64,000 bases of DNA, taken from contig OX463856.1 of NCBI GenBank assembly GCA_949825065.1, positions 14,569,238 to 14,633,237 on the forward strand. The letters run 5' to 3'. The notes beneath the pieces are model-generated. The model had not been told where the DNA came from. It saw nothing but the letters and a program-made list of their open reading frames with translations, and ran no database searches. The DNA comes from Odontocerum albicorne. Lineage: Eukaryota > Arthropoda > Insecta > Trichoptera > Odontoceridae. Shown piece after piece: positions 43,361 through 54,254 of this stretch (position 1 is the stretch's first letter; every line of letters begins with the position of its first letter). A program made the translations under genes and the position numbers.

Positions 43361-43959
43361 GTCGAACTGATTTAAGAGAATATTTTTTTTAAGTAAACAA
43401 AGTAAGATAGAAAAATTAAAAGTATATGGATATTATTATACTTGTAATTATGTCGTGATAGGAGATTTTGACGATTTGTTTTTTCTGTTTACTCTAACAG
43501 AAAAACGGCATGATGTTGTGTGTATAATTTATTAAATTGATTAAGTGCACACTATTAAATAAACATTTATAATAAATGAATATTGCTCATGTTGTAATAT
43601 CTCCTGAATAATAATTCTTAACCCACTAATTGGTCCATGTGACAAAATGACACTGGAAAATTTATAGTTATGACAATTCGTTACTTTGAGTGGTAGAAAT
43701 CGTTATCTAATAACAAATCGGTAAGATTAAGGATTAATTTATAAGCAATCAATGTTCATATAAAATTAATAAATATCATTATGTTGGGTAAGCTTGCTAA
43801 TTTTGCTTTCATTTCAAGATATGCAAAGCGAATAATTCGTACATAAATGTGAAATTATGTCCAGTCTCCTATTGAGTGTAAGATAACTTTGAGTAAATAA
43901 AATCGACGTTGTGTCTTGTTTTATAAATAGTAAACACTTTCTTTGCACATAATGTAACC
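43361..43959. other. AT-rich stretch without a recognisable gene
   Basis: Nothing identifiable is present. Confidence 0.4.
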
Positions 43960-44125
43960 TAGAATATTGTTATGTGCAAACCTCACGCAGCCAACTAGAA
44001 TTAAATTAAAAAACATAAATTTTACAGAAAACAACTAATTATAATTTTTTTGGATAGCCCATAGGAATATAATTCACAACCCTAGGGTGAAAGGCAAGTG
44101 TTCTACCACCAGAATATGGATGTCA
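43960..44125 (-). mobile_element. SINE-1 copy, decayed
   Basis: Reversed, the head GACATCCATATTCTGGTGGT with AGAACACTTGCC, then CCTAGGGTTGTGAATTATAT is a mutated tRNA-like head. The tail at the left has CTAGTTGGCTGCGTGAGGTT on the minus strand in place of CTGGTTGGTTGGAAGAGATT. Confidence 0.55.
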
Positions 44126-44389
44126 TCACTCATTATTATAACATACCATTATAGAAATTGAAAAGTTTTTTACTGATAAGATCTAAAAATCATGGTGAAA
44201 ATCTCTGAAATTAGCTGCCAATTTGCAGCCTCATTGACGAAATGTCTACAAACAACAAACATTATATTTCTTATTATCGATGTTGCATATTTTTCAAAGT
44301 TCGTTTTGATTTAATTCTTAATAATATTTTATATTTCACAAGATAATATTATTTTACATTAATTCTTCTATTTTCGTGTAGCACCTTTC

Positions 44390-44680
44390 AGAATACCCAA
44401 ATTGGTGATTAAGATATAGAAAAGAGCGTGGCTTTGGGAGACAACATTGTCTTCAGTTCCAGTGATCGAGTCTTCGAGTTTAGGACCACTGCTAGAATGC
44501 ATGGAACTCGTTGCACGTGTTGATAACACTAGCACACGTGAAAAGCATACGTTATCGCACGAACTACGAGTATTTTATTATCCTAGGACTCCCTTTTTGT
44601 TGGGGACCTTCGGTACTCGAGCTCGACACCCCCGGGGAGAAGCGTACTAACAAATACTCGTAGACCACGACGGTCATTAT
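44390..44680 (-). mobile_element. SINE-3 copy carrying two TACTCGTA octamers
   Basis: Shared landmarks are CCAGTGATCGAGTC, GTTGCACGTGTTGATAACAC, AGCACACGTGAA, CATACGTTATCGCAC and ACCCCCGGGGAGAAGCGT. TACGAGTA at 44565 and TACTCGTA at 44655 sit where other copies have TA or a near match. A 67-codon frame over the copy is incidental. Confidence 0.72.
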
Positions 44681-44849
44681 AATCATTTACCCTTTCTTTA
44701 ACAAATTTTCTTTGCATTTGTTTGGATTATATTGTATAATTTATATTAAAATAACTTAAATCTTTATATTCAATTTAAGTAGATACCTAAATATATAAAG
44801 GGAAATACATTTATAAAATACAATGATTAGAAATAAATGTATACATAAG

Positions 44850-45160
44850 GCTGAGATGTTGAGTAAGATGAAAAAAGCACGCTGATATGGTTTGGGCATG
44901 TGGAAGGAATGAATGAAGACTAACAAAATAAATATGTAATCCAAACATAAGTGTAAGATGTATGAGAGAAAGATTAAGGAAATATGCTTGAACCGAGTGA
45001 GCGATATTCTGAAAGAAGAAAAAGTAGAAAGCAGAAAAATCACAGAATTTGTATGAGAAGGTGTATGGATGTAGAAAAGACTAAGAATGGGTGTCGAGTT
45101 AGGAAAGTCTGAAGCTCTGTTCTATCAGAAATGGTATCCTTGTATGTAAGTATATTTATT
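44850..45160 (+). mobile_element. LINE-A ORF2 C-terminus and 3' end
   Basis: Translation gives AEMLSKMKKAR, then RYGLGMWKE in one frame for LRWFGHVER, then MNED, VRCMRERLRKY (GRPRxxW region) and RRCMDVEKTKNGCRVRKV-type sequence. This equals WFGHVERMNExRLTK ... CMDVxEAKxxCxDR. The 3' tail (AGTCTGAAGCTCTGTTCTAT) has lost the usual CCTACCCC. The 95-codon minus-strand frame is antisense. Confidence 0.7.
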
Positions 45161-45904
45161 TAAAAAACAAAAACAGTGATAAAAAATACAGTTTGGTTTT
45201 ATATACTTATTTTGTTTGGAGGCACCTTTTCTTTAAGTATCTGTATAAAAATATATTCAAGGATAGCAGAATTCTGTTTATTCACTTTGCAAATCAATGG
45301 AATTCATTAAGCCTTACAATGATACGGTTAATTGACAATTTGAATAATCAAAGTGGAAAACCCAATCAGAAAGGAAGGCAATCAAAGTGGAAAACCAGAA
45401 AGGATAACAGTGACGGAGAAAATATAATTGTCTCCTTTGGATACATATTTCGATAAAAAATTTAATACGTTATCTTTATAAGAAATTTTTTATTTTATTT
45501 TTGTAGAATTTTAAAGACTTTTTGTGTTTTGAAACCAAGGTTTATTTGAATTTATTGTTACTATTTCTATATTGTTGAACGTTACATGTGTGTAATACGC
45601 ATTATTTTTAATAAATGTATGTATACAAAAAGGATTCAACACCCAAAACACATTTTTTCGTTTACTGAAAATACACCAATACTTTTTACGAGTATGTAAT
45701 AAATAATGTCAAATCCGTTAAATGCGGCTTTCATAGATAAATTCTGTTCTAATTTAAATCATTCCACCTTCATAGTTTTCCTTCATAAGTTTTTTTGTAT
45801 TTTTATTTACTAAATATTTTTTTCTAAACTGGATCAAAATTACATGCGATGTAGTACCCCGTAGAATGGCCGCAGCATTCACCTTTCTATCTGTCAATAA
45901 GGTA
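45161..45904. other. AT-rich stretch without a recognisable gene
   Basis: An 87-codon plus-strand frame at 45193-45456 includes a duplicated NNQSGKPNQKGRQSKWKTRK region arising from a short direct repeat (AATCA(A/G)A...GGAAA(A)CC at 45345-45405). No family is recognised. Confidence 0.35.
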
Positions 45905-46533
<629 letters not shown>

Positions 46534-46559
46534 AACCCTTCGCTATAACCAAACCAAAA

Positions 46560-46739
<180 letters not shown>

Positions 46740-46837
46740 AAATCCTGGCTGATCAATCGTCACGAGGACTTTTTTACAACCTACAAAAAAGTTCAAAGTC
46801 ATTTTTGAAAATCTTTTTTGGTATGCTAAATAAACTT

Positions 46838-46912
46838 GAACTTGTACCCGTAACCTTCTAGCTGGAATATATATATATACTCTACGAATTAAGCCACGAG
46901 GGTTGTCATTCT
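46838..46912 (-). mobile_element. SINE-1 head fragment with internal TA expansion
   Basis: Reversed, GACAACCCTCGTGGCTTAAT with A-box-like TGGCTTAATTCG, then a short (TA)5, then AGAAGGTTACGGGTACAAG. It is a SINE-1 head in which a small TA tract has replaced or extended the anticodon region. Confidence 0.6.
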
Positions 46913-47464
46913 ATTTTATATGAAATTTTAAAAAATAGTTTTATTTAAACACATATGTAAATAAATTATTTAAAAACTGCTGAAAAAAAATATTCCTTAA
47001 AAAAAACTTTCCGCGAGTTTGTATTTCGATTGTTATCTATATACCTTAGTGATTAAAGTTGGCCACACTAAGAAGTGGCATCTTGAAACATTGTTCCTAA
47101 CAATTATTTTCATGTGGTATGGTATGGCTTCGCTAATTATTTCCAAGAAGTCGATTTATCAAGGGCGACTGCTGAGACCCCGCTGATGCCCTGACAGACT
47201 GTTTACACTCCACACCCCCCATGGAGCACCGCTCGATATTACACCGTCATCACCTTTGTATTTATGTGTTTATTATATAATCACAAAAAATGGTTGTATC
47301 CAAGGTATCCGCTTTCTAAGTTGTATTTCTTAAATATCTTTTTATAATAGTTTAATATTTATTTTCTCTTTTGACATAAATACCAGCCTACATTTCTTAC
47401 ATAATTTTTAATATTTACAAGATATTTGTGATTTTGAAAAGTTTTTGGAGCCAATTCATTATAT
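46913..47464. other. Stretch without a recognised gene
   Basis: A GC-richer patch at 47165-47250 (CTGCTGAGACCCCGCTGATG, CACACCCCCCATGGAGCACC) has no ORF of note or repeat partner in the window. Confidence 0.35.
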
Positions 47465-48340
47465 TTACATACATATCATCAAGCCATGCTATTTTTGAGG
47501 TAGGCAGAAATAATAGATCTCCACACTTTTTTTTTTTTTTATTAAGCATACAACTCCCCCCTCGTCCACATTCATATATTTTTCCTACATTATTTTCTGT
47601 TTCTCACACTTCTTACCTTTCAATTAGTTATAATTTCTTACTCCAGCCAACAATCTTCCCTCTTTTCTCGCCCTTTCTCCTTCCCTCTTTTCTCACCTTT
47701 TATCTTATTTCCTCTATATTAATTTCAGACGTATAAAAATACATTTGTTTCGCAAGTCTTTCGTAACTCCTGCTCTCAGTGTAGCCAAATCATCGAATAA
47801 TTATTTTCTTAATTCTACTTATAACATTTGTCTGTAACTGACAGTGAGTAACTCTTTGTTTGATCATTTCTATGCTATCGAACAATGTAATACTGAATAT
47901 TTTACGCTAGACAAGTATTTTTGCCGCATTCATTATTCTCTTTATCATTATATTATGCTTTGCTTTCATACCTTCTTTTGATTTAAAAAAATAGTTCATT
48001 CCATATGAGATTCAAAAACGTTAATCCTGCTAAGAATTTGTCAATGAGTTTATTGATAGCTGTAATATTACTAACACGTACGACAAACTGCAAACGATGC
48101 GCTCACTTCAGTTGTTGTAAACTAAGAGTGTTATTGATTGGGCAGATGACAATTTCACCCAATGACTTATTCATATATCCCCATCATTGATTATATCATC
48201 TCAGAAAGCTCTTCTTCATCTCACTCAACACATCAGCTTTAAGTTCACATTCATCCCTAATCACGCCATTCCATATTCAGACTTACCTATATATTATCAC
48301 ACCATGTATTCTTCTCAGTGCAAGTATTTCTACAGTATTT
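47465..48340 (-). mobile_element. LINE-A, longest fragment
   Basis: Reversed, it contains EILALRRxHGV near 48320, IRDECELKADVLSEMKKSF near 48190-48280, a WFGYTESR-like remnant of WFGHVERM near 47775-47800, and the 3' end with GAGATCTATTATTTCTGCCT, then ACCTCAAAAATAGCATGGC near 47470-47520. Frame breaks are many. The 102-codon and 61-codon plus-strand frames are antisense. Family features: xxINAVEMRxLRRxxGV, NEVIRxECxLK, LRWFGHVERMNExRLTK, RPRxxW, CMDVxEA and DRxxWR. Confidence 0.75.
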
Positions 48341-48407
48341 AGTGTTGCTCTGTGTCGATGTGGTTATTGTTACTAACGCGTAATGTTATATTTAGATTCA
48401 ACGAATC

Positions 48408-48678
48408 GAGATGGTAAGAACTAAACCTTAAGAATAAGAACGAGATAGTAAGAACTAAAGCTTAAGAACAAGAACGAGATAGTAAGAACTAAAGCTTAAG
48501 AACAAGAACGAGATAGTAAGAACTAAAGCTTAAGAACAAGAACGAGATAGTAAGAACTAAAGCTTAAGAACAAGAACGAGATAGTAAGAACTAAAGCTTA
48601 AGAACAAGAACGAGATAGTAAGAACTAAAGCTTAAGAACAAGAACGAGATAGTAAGAACTAAAGCTTAAGAACAAGAC
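48408..48678 (+). repeat. Eight tandem copies of a 34-bp unit
   Basis: The unit is GAGATAGTAAGAACTAAAGC plus TTAAGAACAAGAAC. The first copy differs at three positions (ATGG, ACCT, AATAAG). The following copies are identical, which indicates recent expansion. There are no unique spacers, so this is not a CRISPR array. Confidence 0.96.
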
Positions 48679-48679
48679 A

Positions 48680-49639
48680 TTTTTAAGGAGTTTAACGAAT
48701 TTACCGTATTTTATTACGCTTACTTTCTATACACTAAAACCTAGGGAGTTTATTGCTATGTAACAATTATTTACTTTCCCTCCCATATCGAGTGAAAATA
48801 TATAATTGTTACACAAACATAGTACAAAAATATGGTTATGGACTATCAATAAGATCTTAAAGAGTAAATAATAATTTTCCAGGAGTTTTTAAATATCTCG
48901 AGACTTTTAATTGAGGAAAATATTGGCATGCGGGTAAAAAATTGTGATCTCGGATGTTAAGGATTGTATATTATTACGTAGATGTCTTGAAACGTTCGTC
49001 TGTAACTACGCCCTTAGTAAACAGAATATATGAGGAATTTATATTTATCTTACCTGCTTACAAATAAAATGCCAGTTAAAAATTAATAATAAAATGAAAC
49101 GAACTACTCTCACTTTTATAAAATGCGACAATAAAATAAACAAGTTTCGAAATCCTTCGCATATATTGGTCAGATAAAAGTTATTCGGTTTGTCAGGACA
49201 ATTATTTCGAATGAGTAATTAATCTGTATTGTAAGTTCTTTCAAGGTTTTTTGTACCTATAAACTCTGAATATATTTAGTCAGAAAACAATGGAAACGCT
49301 CAATGCACCAAACAATAAGACTTGTCGATAACATTTTTAGATATTCGGATACAGAAACGATTCAGAAATATTTCAAGAAGACATGGATAATGTTTCCAGT
49401 TCTTTTGCAAAAAAAAACTTACCAAATGTGTTTAAAAACATCCATTCTGAAGTGATATCCGAATCAAAAGTAAATTTGGACTTGTAAATAAGTAAATAAC
49501 TAATCCCAGAATTCAAATATGTTTGATATATTGCAACCTTCGTGACTTGATGATAGAACGTTCGTCGACCACCAGACGGTTTGATTCTCAATTATATTAA
49601 AAAAGTCTAACAGTTTATTTTCACAATCAAGATTTTCGA
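48680..49639. other. AT-rich stretch without a recognisable gene
   Basis: A 72-codon minus-strand frame at 49373-49591 has no family motif. Nothing else stands out. Confidence 0.4.
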
Positions 49640-49885
49640 CAGTTTTAAGCCTGGTTGGAAATATATATATGGCAAGGAGGCTGACAGGTTGTATTTGGCA
49701 TAAATTATTGTAATACGATGCGAAACCACATAAATCTATTAGTTACAGTAAAAATAAATAAATAAAAAAATCGTTTGTAAGTTCTCGGAAAAAATATATA
49801 TTTATATTTTTTTGTACGCGGTAAATCTAGTGGGTGGATTACTTTAGATAAGCTTCTTCCAACCAACCAACTAGACGTCCATATG
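49640..49885. mobile_element. Two SINE-1 tail relics in opposite orientation
   Basis: At 49645-49720 (plus) CCTGGTTGGAAATATATATA, TGGCAAGGAGGCTGACAGGT and TTGTA are a tail. At 49800-49885 (minus) CTAGTGGGTGGATTACTTTA and CTTCTTCCAACCAACCAACT are another. Heads are not visible. The inverted pair is probably coincidental. Confidence 0.5.
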
Positions 49886-50099
49886 CAGAAAAAAACCACA
49901 CCCACATTACCTTTTTCGTTTATATGAAATATCGTAAAACTGTACATCGATCCTATTTGCGCAAAAATATCAAGACATTTATTAAAACAAATGGGATTAA
50001 ATTACTTTCATTCCATATTAATACAATTTTCATTTAAGTTCATACAAAGCAGTTCGTTTTTTTCTAAACTATGAACATACAAAATGTGGATAAGACCCT
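49886..50099. other. AT-rich spacer
   Basis: No feature is recognised between the SINE tails and the mariner relic. Confidence 0.4.
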
Positions 50100-50545
50100 T
50101 TTTGTATATATGTAACTAAGGTAGTTTGAAAGTCGAGTTGGATAAGTTCACGAGTCTACTACACGATATTATTGAATTGTTTGAAACGCCAATTAAAGGG
50201 AAAACAGAACGCGGAAAAATGTACTCTTTCACTAGGACAACTCGCCGTTTCACAAATTAACCGCCGCAATGGCAGAATTGCGTGAATTGGGTTTCGAATT
50301 GGTTAATCATCCACCATATTCTATGAATTTGGCCACGTACGACTTTTCCTTGTTTCTTAAATGAAAACAAAAAATTCACGGGAAGATATTTTTTTCGAAT
50401 TAGGATGTCAGCGCCTCAGTCAATAACTATTTAAGCAAAGTTTGACAAAACCTTTTTAGAAACGGGACGAAAAAATTCGAGAATCGCTAGACCAAGTGTG
50501 TAGCCATCAAAGTCATATTGAAAAATAAAATAGTTTTTAAAAAAA
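50100..50545 (+). pseudogene. Mariner transposase C-terminal relic
   Basis: Plus-strand translation with frame shifts gives a remnant of LFHQDNAPAHK as LSLGQLAVSQ or FHxDNSPFHKLTA, then AMAELRELGFELVNHPPYSM, NLATYDFSLFLK, and at the end KIRESLDQVCSHQSHIEK (compare GDYVEK). The spacing between DN and the last catalytic Asp fits DD34D, although here the SPDLA Asp has become Asn (SMNLA). Only about the last 150 residues of a 345-residue family are present. No TIR was identified. It belongs to a third mariner lineage. Confidence 0.75.
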
Positions 50546-50560
50546 AACCCCAGATTTTTA

Positions 50561-51190
50561 CCAAATTTTTCCAACTAACCACGTATTGTGTTGTGTTATG
50601 TTATACGCCCCAATAACTTTTTTGAAATTTAAATACACACATTTTTGTTTTCGTTTAATGTGATATTACACAGATTTTTATAATAATATAAAACATTCAC
50701 TAGCACGATACTTCTTTTACAATGTACCTTATAAAATAATAAATCAAATGGGAGGAAACTTTAATTAGATCCAAGGTAAGTGCGAAATAATTAATCATCG
50801 AATTCTTAAAAATATTTATGACTTTTCTTTTATATGAAACAACACACACTTTTTAATCTTGTTTATTTTTACGTAGTTATTGTTTAACTTTTTTTAGTAT
50901 ACTCGCATTACTAAATAAAGCGAGTCGCAGAGTCTAAATTTAAAAAAAATGAGGACCATTAATAAATATTTTTTAGCCACTGCATTGTAATGTAATAATA
51001 CATAAAAAAATAAAGGGTACGTTGATACGTTTTTTTAAAATATGAATATACGGAAAATTGGTACACCGAAAAATCTTTACACTAAAATCGTCTGGTGAGA
51101 ATTCTAATTTTGTTACCTTTACACCATAAAATTTCACGCCAAAAACCTTTACTCAAAAATCTTTACACTAAAAACCGTCTGATGAAAACT
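50561..51190. other. AT-rich stretch with a small duplication
   Basis: At 51080-51185 the words AAAATCTTTACACTAAAA and GTCTG(G/A)TGA(G/A)AA(T/C)TCTAATT occur twice, about 100 bp apart. No gene is present. Confidence 0.45.
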
Positions 51191-51194
51191 CTAA

Positions 51195-51645
51195 TTATCA
51201 TAATTGCACTCTATAGATTAGAGATATGGAAGCTGAGGAAATAGAAAACCGATTTGCTGGATATTTTCGAGATCTGTTGTTGGCGATGAACGCTTCGTAT
51301 CTCATAAATTGTAAGATACACCAATGAGTCTATCCTCCAGGATCTACATATCAAATAAAGGCTGTTAATGATATGAAGGAAGAGAAAACTGCCGATCTAG
51401 TGCTAAATGAGATTAAAACAGTTTGGAAAAACTTATGACTGGAAGAGTGGATGGGCGGCACTAAGAAGACGGTCTCCAGTAAGGTAAACATACCAAATCA
51501 ACGAGATTATTGGTATCGAGTGCCGCACGCAACATGGCTCAGTACCAGGAGGAGTGGACGTGAATCATCCGTTCAGTACTAGATCATCAGGGAACAAATT
51601 CTAACGCTTAGTCATAAGATGCTGAGCAGCATGATTTAGAAGACA
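51195..51645 (+). mobile_element. LINE-C reverse-transcriptase C-terminal fragment
   Basis: With frame changes it reads LYRLEIWKLRK, DIFEICCW, TLRIS, TNESILQDLHIK, NSLEKLMTGRVDG, RRRSPVR, TYQINEI and NMAQYQEEW. This follows the LINE-C order (AETW, DxFExWCWRRxLRIS, TNESILKELxIKxRLL, EKLIxTGxVxG, RGRSPxRWTDQI, A-RxRWR). Many stops are present. Confidence 0.65.
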
Positions 51646-51734
51646 GAAGTATTTAAATCACTCGTAAATCCAATGTAACTATAAATCAATATATAATACA
51701 TATTTCAATAAAAAGACAATAATATTTAAGATTC

Positions 51735-52213
51735 TTCTTCTTGTCGTGCCCCATCAGGTCCCCCCGACGTTGACAATCACTCTGGCAAAGGCATCTCTAT
51801 CTTGCGCAACCCGGAACAGGTCGTCCACACGCCTCATCCCCGTCCAGTATCTTATGTTGCGCAGCCAAGATGTTTCCCTTCTACCAGGACCACGTTGCCC
51901 CTCGATCTTGCCCATCAGTATCAACTGGAGGATTTCACACTTCTCTCCACGTAAAATGTTACCCAGATAGGATATCTTGCGGACCTTAATATCTGTCAGC
52001 AGCTGTCTACGGCAATTAGCTCTCCTCAAAACCTCCGAATTGGTGATCATATCAGTCCACGATATACGAAGCATTCTCCTGTGCAACCACGTCTCGAACG
52101 CTTCCAACCGATTCATAGTATAAACTTTCAGCGTCCATGTTTCCGAGCCATACAACAGAACAGACCAAACACAGCACTTCAACATTCTCTGCCTTAGTTT
52201 CAGATTCAATTTA
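51735..52213 (-). mobile_element. LINE-D reverse-transcriptase C-terminal fragment
   Basis: An uninterrupted 151-residue frame (52209 down to 51754). Its order is LKLRQRMLKCCVWSVLLYGS, ETWTLKVYTMNRLEAFETWL, RRMLRISWTDMITNSEVLRR, YLGNILRGEKCEILQLILMG, KIEGQRGPGRRETSWLRNIR and a terminal DRDAFARVIVNV. It is the C-terminal tail of a widespread insect non-LTR retrotransposon protein. Endonuclease and catalytic motifs are absent by 5' truncation. The open frame over 151 codons implies a younger insertion than LINE-A or LINE-C copies. It is tail-to-tail with the LINE-C fragment just to its left. The clade is not assigned. Confidence 0.85.
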
Positions 52214-52919
52214 TCATTGCAGAATATTAATATTAATTAGATAAGATACGTTAAATGGAAATACAAAAAACACCATTTTGTTCTTTACTTTTTTATATAA
52301 AGTTTGTTTTAGAACACTTGATCAAGTATAACAGGTACACTGAGAAATTAATGGACTTTCAAAAAACTTATATTGTAAAATTAACTAAAGTTATGTATAA
52401 AATTTTCCATAAAATAAACAGTGTCATGTTTGCACTTTGGTACACATACCATATAAGGGCAAGCGTTTATGGACTTAGGTCTGTAAACGGTCGTTCGGAG
52501 TTGGTGCCCCAATATTCTATGGCATGAAATAGACTGTTTTCCAGTGCCAGTAGAAACATGTTTTACTGTCGGGTTGCAAGTAGAAATTAGCACCTAACAA
52601 TACACTGTTTCTGAGATATGGCAAATCAAAATAATATTAAATTCCTCGCAATAATAGATCCTACTGGGCACTTACATATTTTTGGACTGTGTGCCAGTGG
52701 TATTTTTAGTAAAAATATCATTTCCAAATTTTCATCCGATATTTACATTTTGAAGTTAATAACAAAAAAAAACTTTTGTTTTGAAATTTCGCACTTGCCA
52801 AATATTAATTATACTTTAAAAATCTACGGAAATATAAGATATTTTTCGAGAGATGCTTGATGTTTATGAAAAAGACTTTAGGTTTTATGAAATAAGATAT
52901 GTTGCGTTATTTTTGTTCG
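52214..52919. other. Stretch without a recognised gene
   Basis: Frames at 52255-52527, 52618-52860 and 52853-53116 (plus) are 80-90 codons long and the last two overlap by a few bases, but neither composition nor motif suggests a known protein. I do not call them genes. Confidence 0.35.
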
Positions 52920-52977
52920 TTCTTGCGCCACCGTTGACGATTGCAATAGATTACAATCGTCCACGGTGGCGTAAGAA
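52920..52977. other. 24-bp hairpin, precursor-like
   Basis: TTCTTGCGCCACCGTTGACG plus ATTG pairs with CAATCGTCCACGGTGGCGTA plus AGAA, leaving the 10-base loop CAATAGATTA. I count one T-C mismatch and one G-U wobble in 24 pairs. The stem is much richer in G+C than its surroundings. It could be a MITE remnant or a microRNA-like hairpin. The sequence does not decide which. Confidence 0.8.
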
Positions 52978-53384
52978 GATCCGCGTAGGTGAAAGCTGGT
53001 TAGCGCATCCTGCCGGTCACGATTCGGTTGTGGGATTGTACCTCATCTGTAGAAACCACATTTTAGTTCATTGTCTTTTGGAAGTTGGTGACTTGGTGCA
53101 ATATGATGAAGAATAATTTTGATCGTTTAATACCAGCGAGTAATGATAAAGATGTGCATTATTGCCACTCACGGATCTGCACCTACACCCAATGATAATC
53201 TATTACAAGATCTACTTTAGAGCCACACAATGGGTTCTTCTCTTAATCCCCACTTACAAAGTACGAGTAGGTATGTATACTGTATACGCTTTTGCACAAT
53301 CAGTCAAATCAATTGAAATGATTAAGTTTACATTAATCGCAACTTTATAAATTTGATACATACAAAACATGACCCATATATCTT
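52978..53384. other. Stretch without a recognised gene
   Basis: The continuation of an 87-codon frame (IRVGESWLAHPAGHDSVVGL) past the hairpin has reasonable composition but no recognised family. Confidence 0.3.
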
Positions 53385-53985
53385 TTGGGGAAAGCAGGGA
53401 GGAAAGATGTTAACACCTTCCTATCCACACAAGTAGCATTGACCTCATCCACACTCATATATTTTGTCATTTATGCTCTTCTATTTCTTATTATTCCCTC
53501 AGTCAAAATTTCTCCAAACATATCTTTTCCTTTTTTCCTTGACTTTCCTTTTCCTCGTACACCAATAATTCTAAACATATACATTTATTTTACAAATCTT
53601 TCAGAACTCTTCCAAATTTCTCGATATGTCCAAACCATCTCAAGATTCCTCGTTTATTCTATTTAAAGTTTCAACTCTTTCAGTTCCCTCTTATCACTCT
53701 GTCTTAAAGCCCAGGTTTCACTTCCATACATGAAAGTGGCCACTTAAACACCACAGACTAAGTAAATTTTCGAAGATGTTGCCCTTATTTTATTGGAAAA
53801 TACAGTTTTAATTGTATCGTTTACCATGTTGTCTGCTGAAACACGCCTTTCAATATTCTTCTCTATCTTGCAATTTTTCAAAAAACATGCTACCCAGATA
53901 TCAAAATTCTTCAACTTTATAGTTCATCTTTGCTCACTCATACATAGCAAAAACACTCATACGAGAATGTTCACTATTTTTGATA
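53385..53985 (-). mobile_element. LINE-A fragment with reverse-transcriptase tail region
   Basis: Reversed, it begins near 53940 with MNYKVEEF and YLGS, runs through FMYGSETWAL near 53710-53740 and a TxKGRESEKKRKR-like GRPR region near 53540, and ends with GGAAAGCAGGGAGGAAAG at the plus-strand left end. The KYLGS, VxxxxMYGSETW, WFGHVxR order matches LINE-A. It covers more of the protein than most copies here. Confidence 0.65.
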
Positions 53986-54025
53986 ACAAATTATAAATGT
54001 ATTGAAAACTAAAATATAAATATAC

Positions 54026-54254
54026 TTTTGGAGTTTGCTGTATTTTAATACAATAGCTATCTAATTATTTTGGAGTTTGCTGTATTTTAATAGCTATCTA
54101 ATTATTTTGGAGTTTATGTATTTTAATAGCTATCTAATTATTTTGGAGTTTGCTGTATTTTAATAGCTATCTAATTATTTTGGAGTTGGCTGTATTTTAA
54201 TAGCCATCCAATTATTTTGGAGTTTGCTGTATTTTAATAGCCATCTAATTATTT
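54026..54254 (+). repeat. Six tandem copies of a 37-bp unit
   Basis: The unit is TTTTGGAGTTTGCTGTATTT plus TAATAGCTATCTAATTA. Copies start at 54026, 54068, 54105, 54141, 54178 and 54215. The first carries a five-base insertion and one lacks a base. Confidence 0.93.

Noticed and set aside
47428..47736. 102-codon plus-strand open frame
   Set aside because: It is antisense to a LINE-A 3' end and is rich in Phe, Ser, Leu and Pro from pyrimidine-rich DNA.
48408..48678. Possible CRISPR array of 34-bp repeats
   Set aside because: The copies are head-to-tail with no unique spacers, and the DNA is eukaryotic.
49640..49885. Inverted SINE-1 tails as a possible foldback element
   Set aside because: The two tails differ too much in sequence and have no matching outer ends. 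Two independent insertions are simpler.
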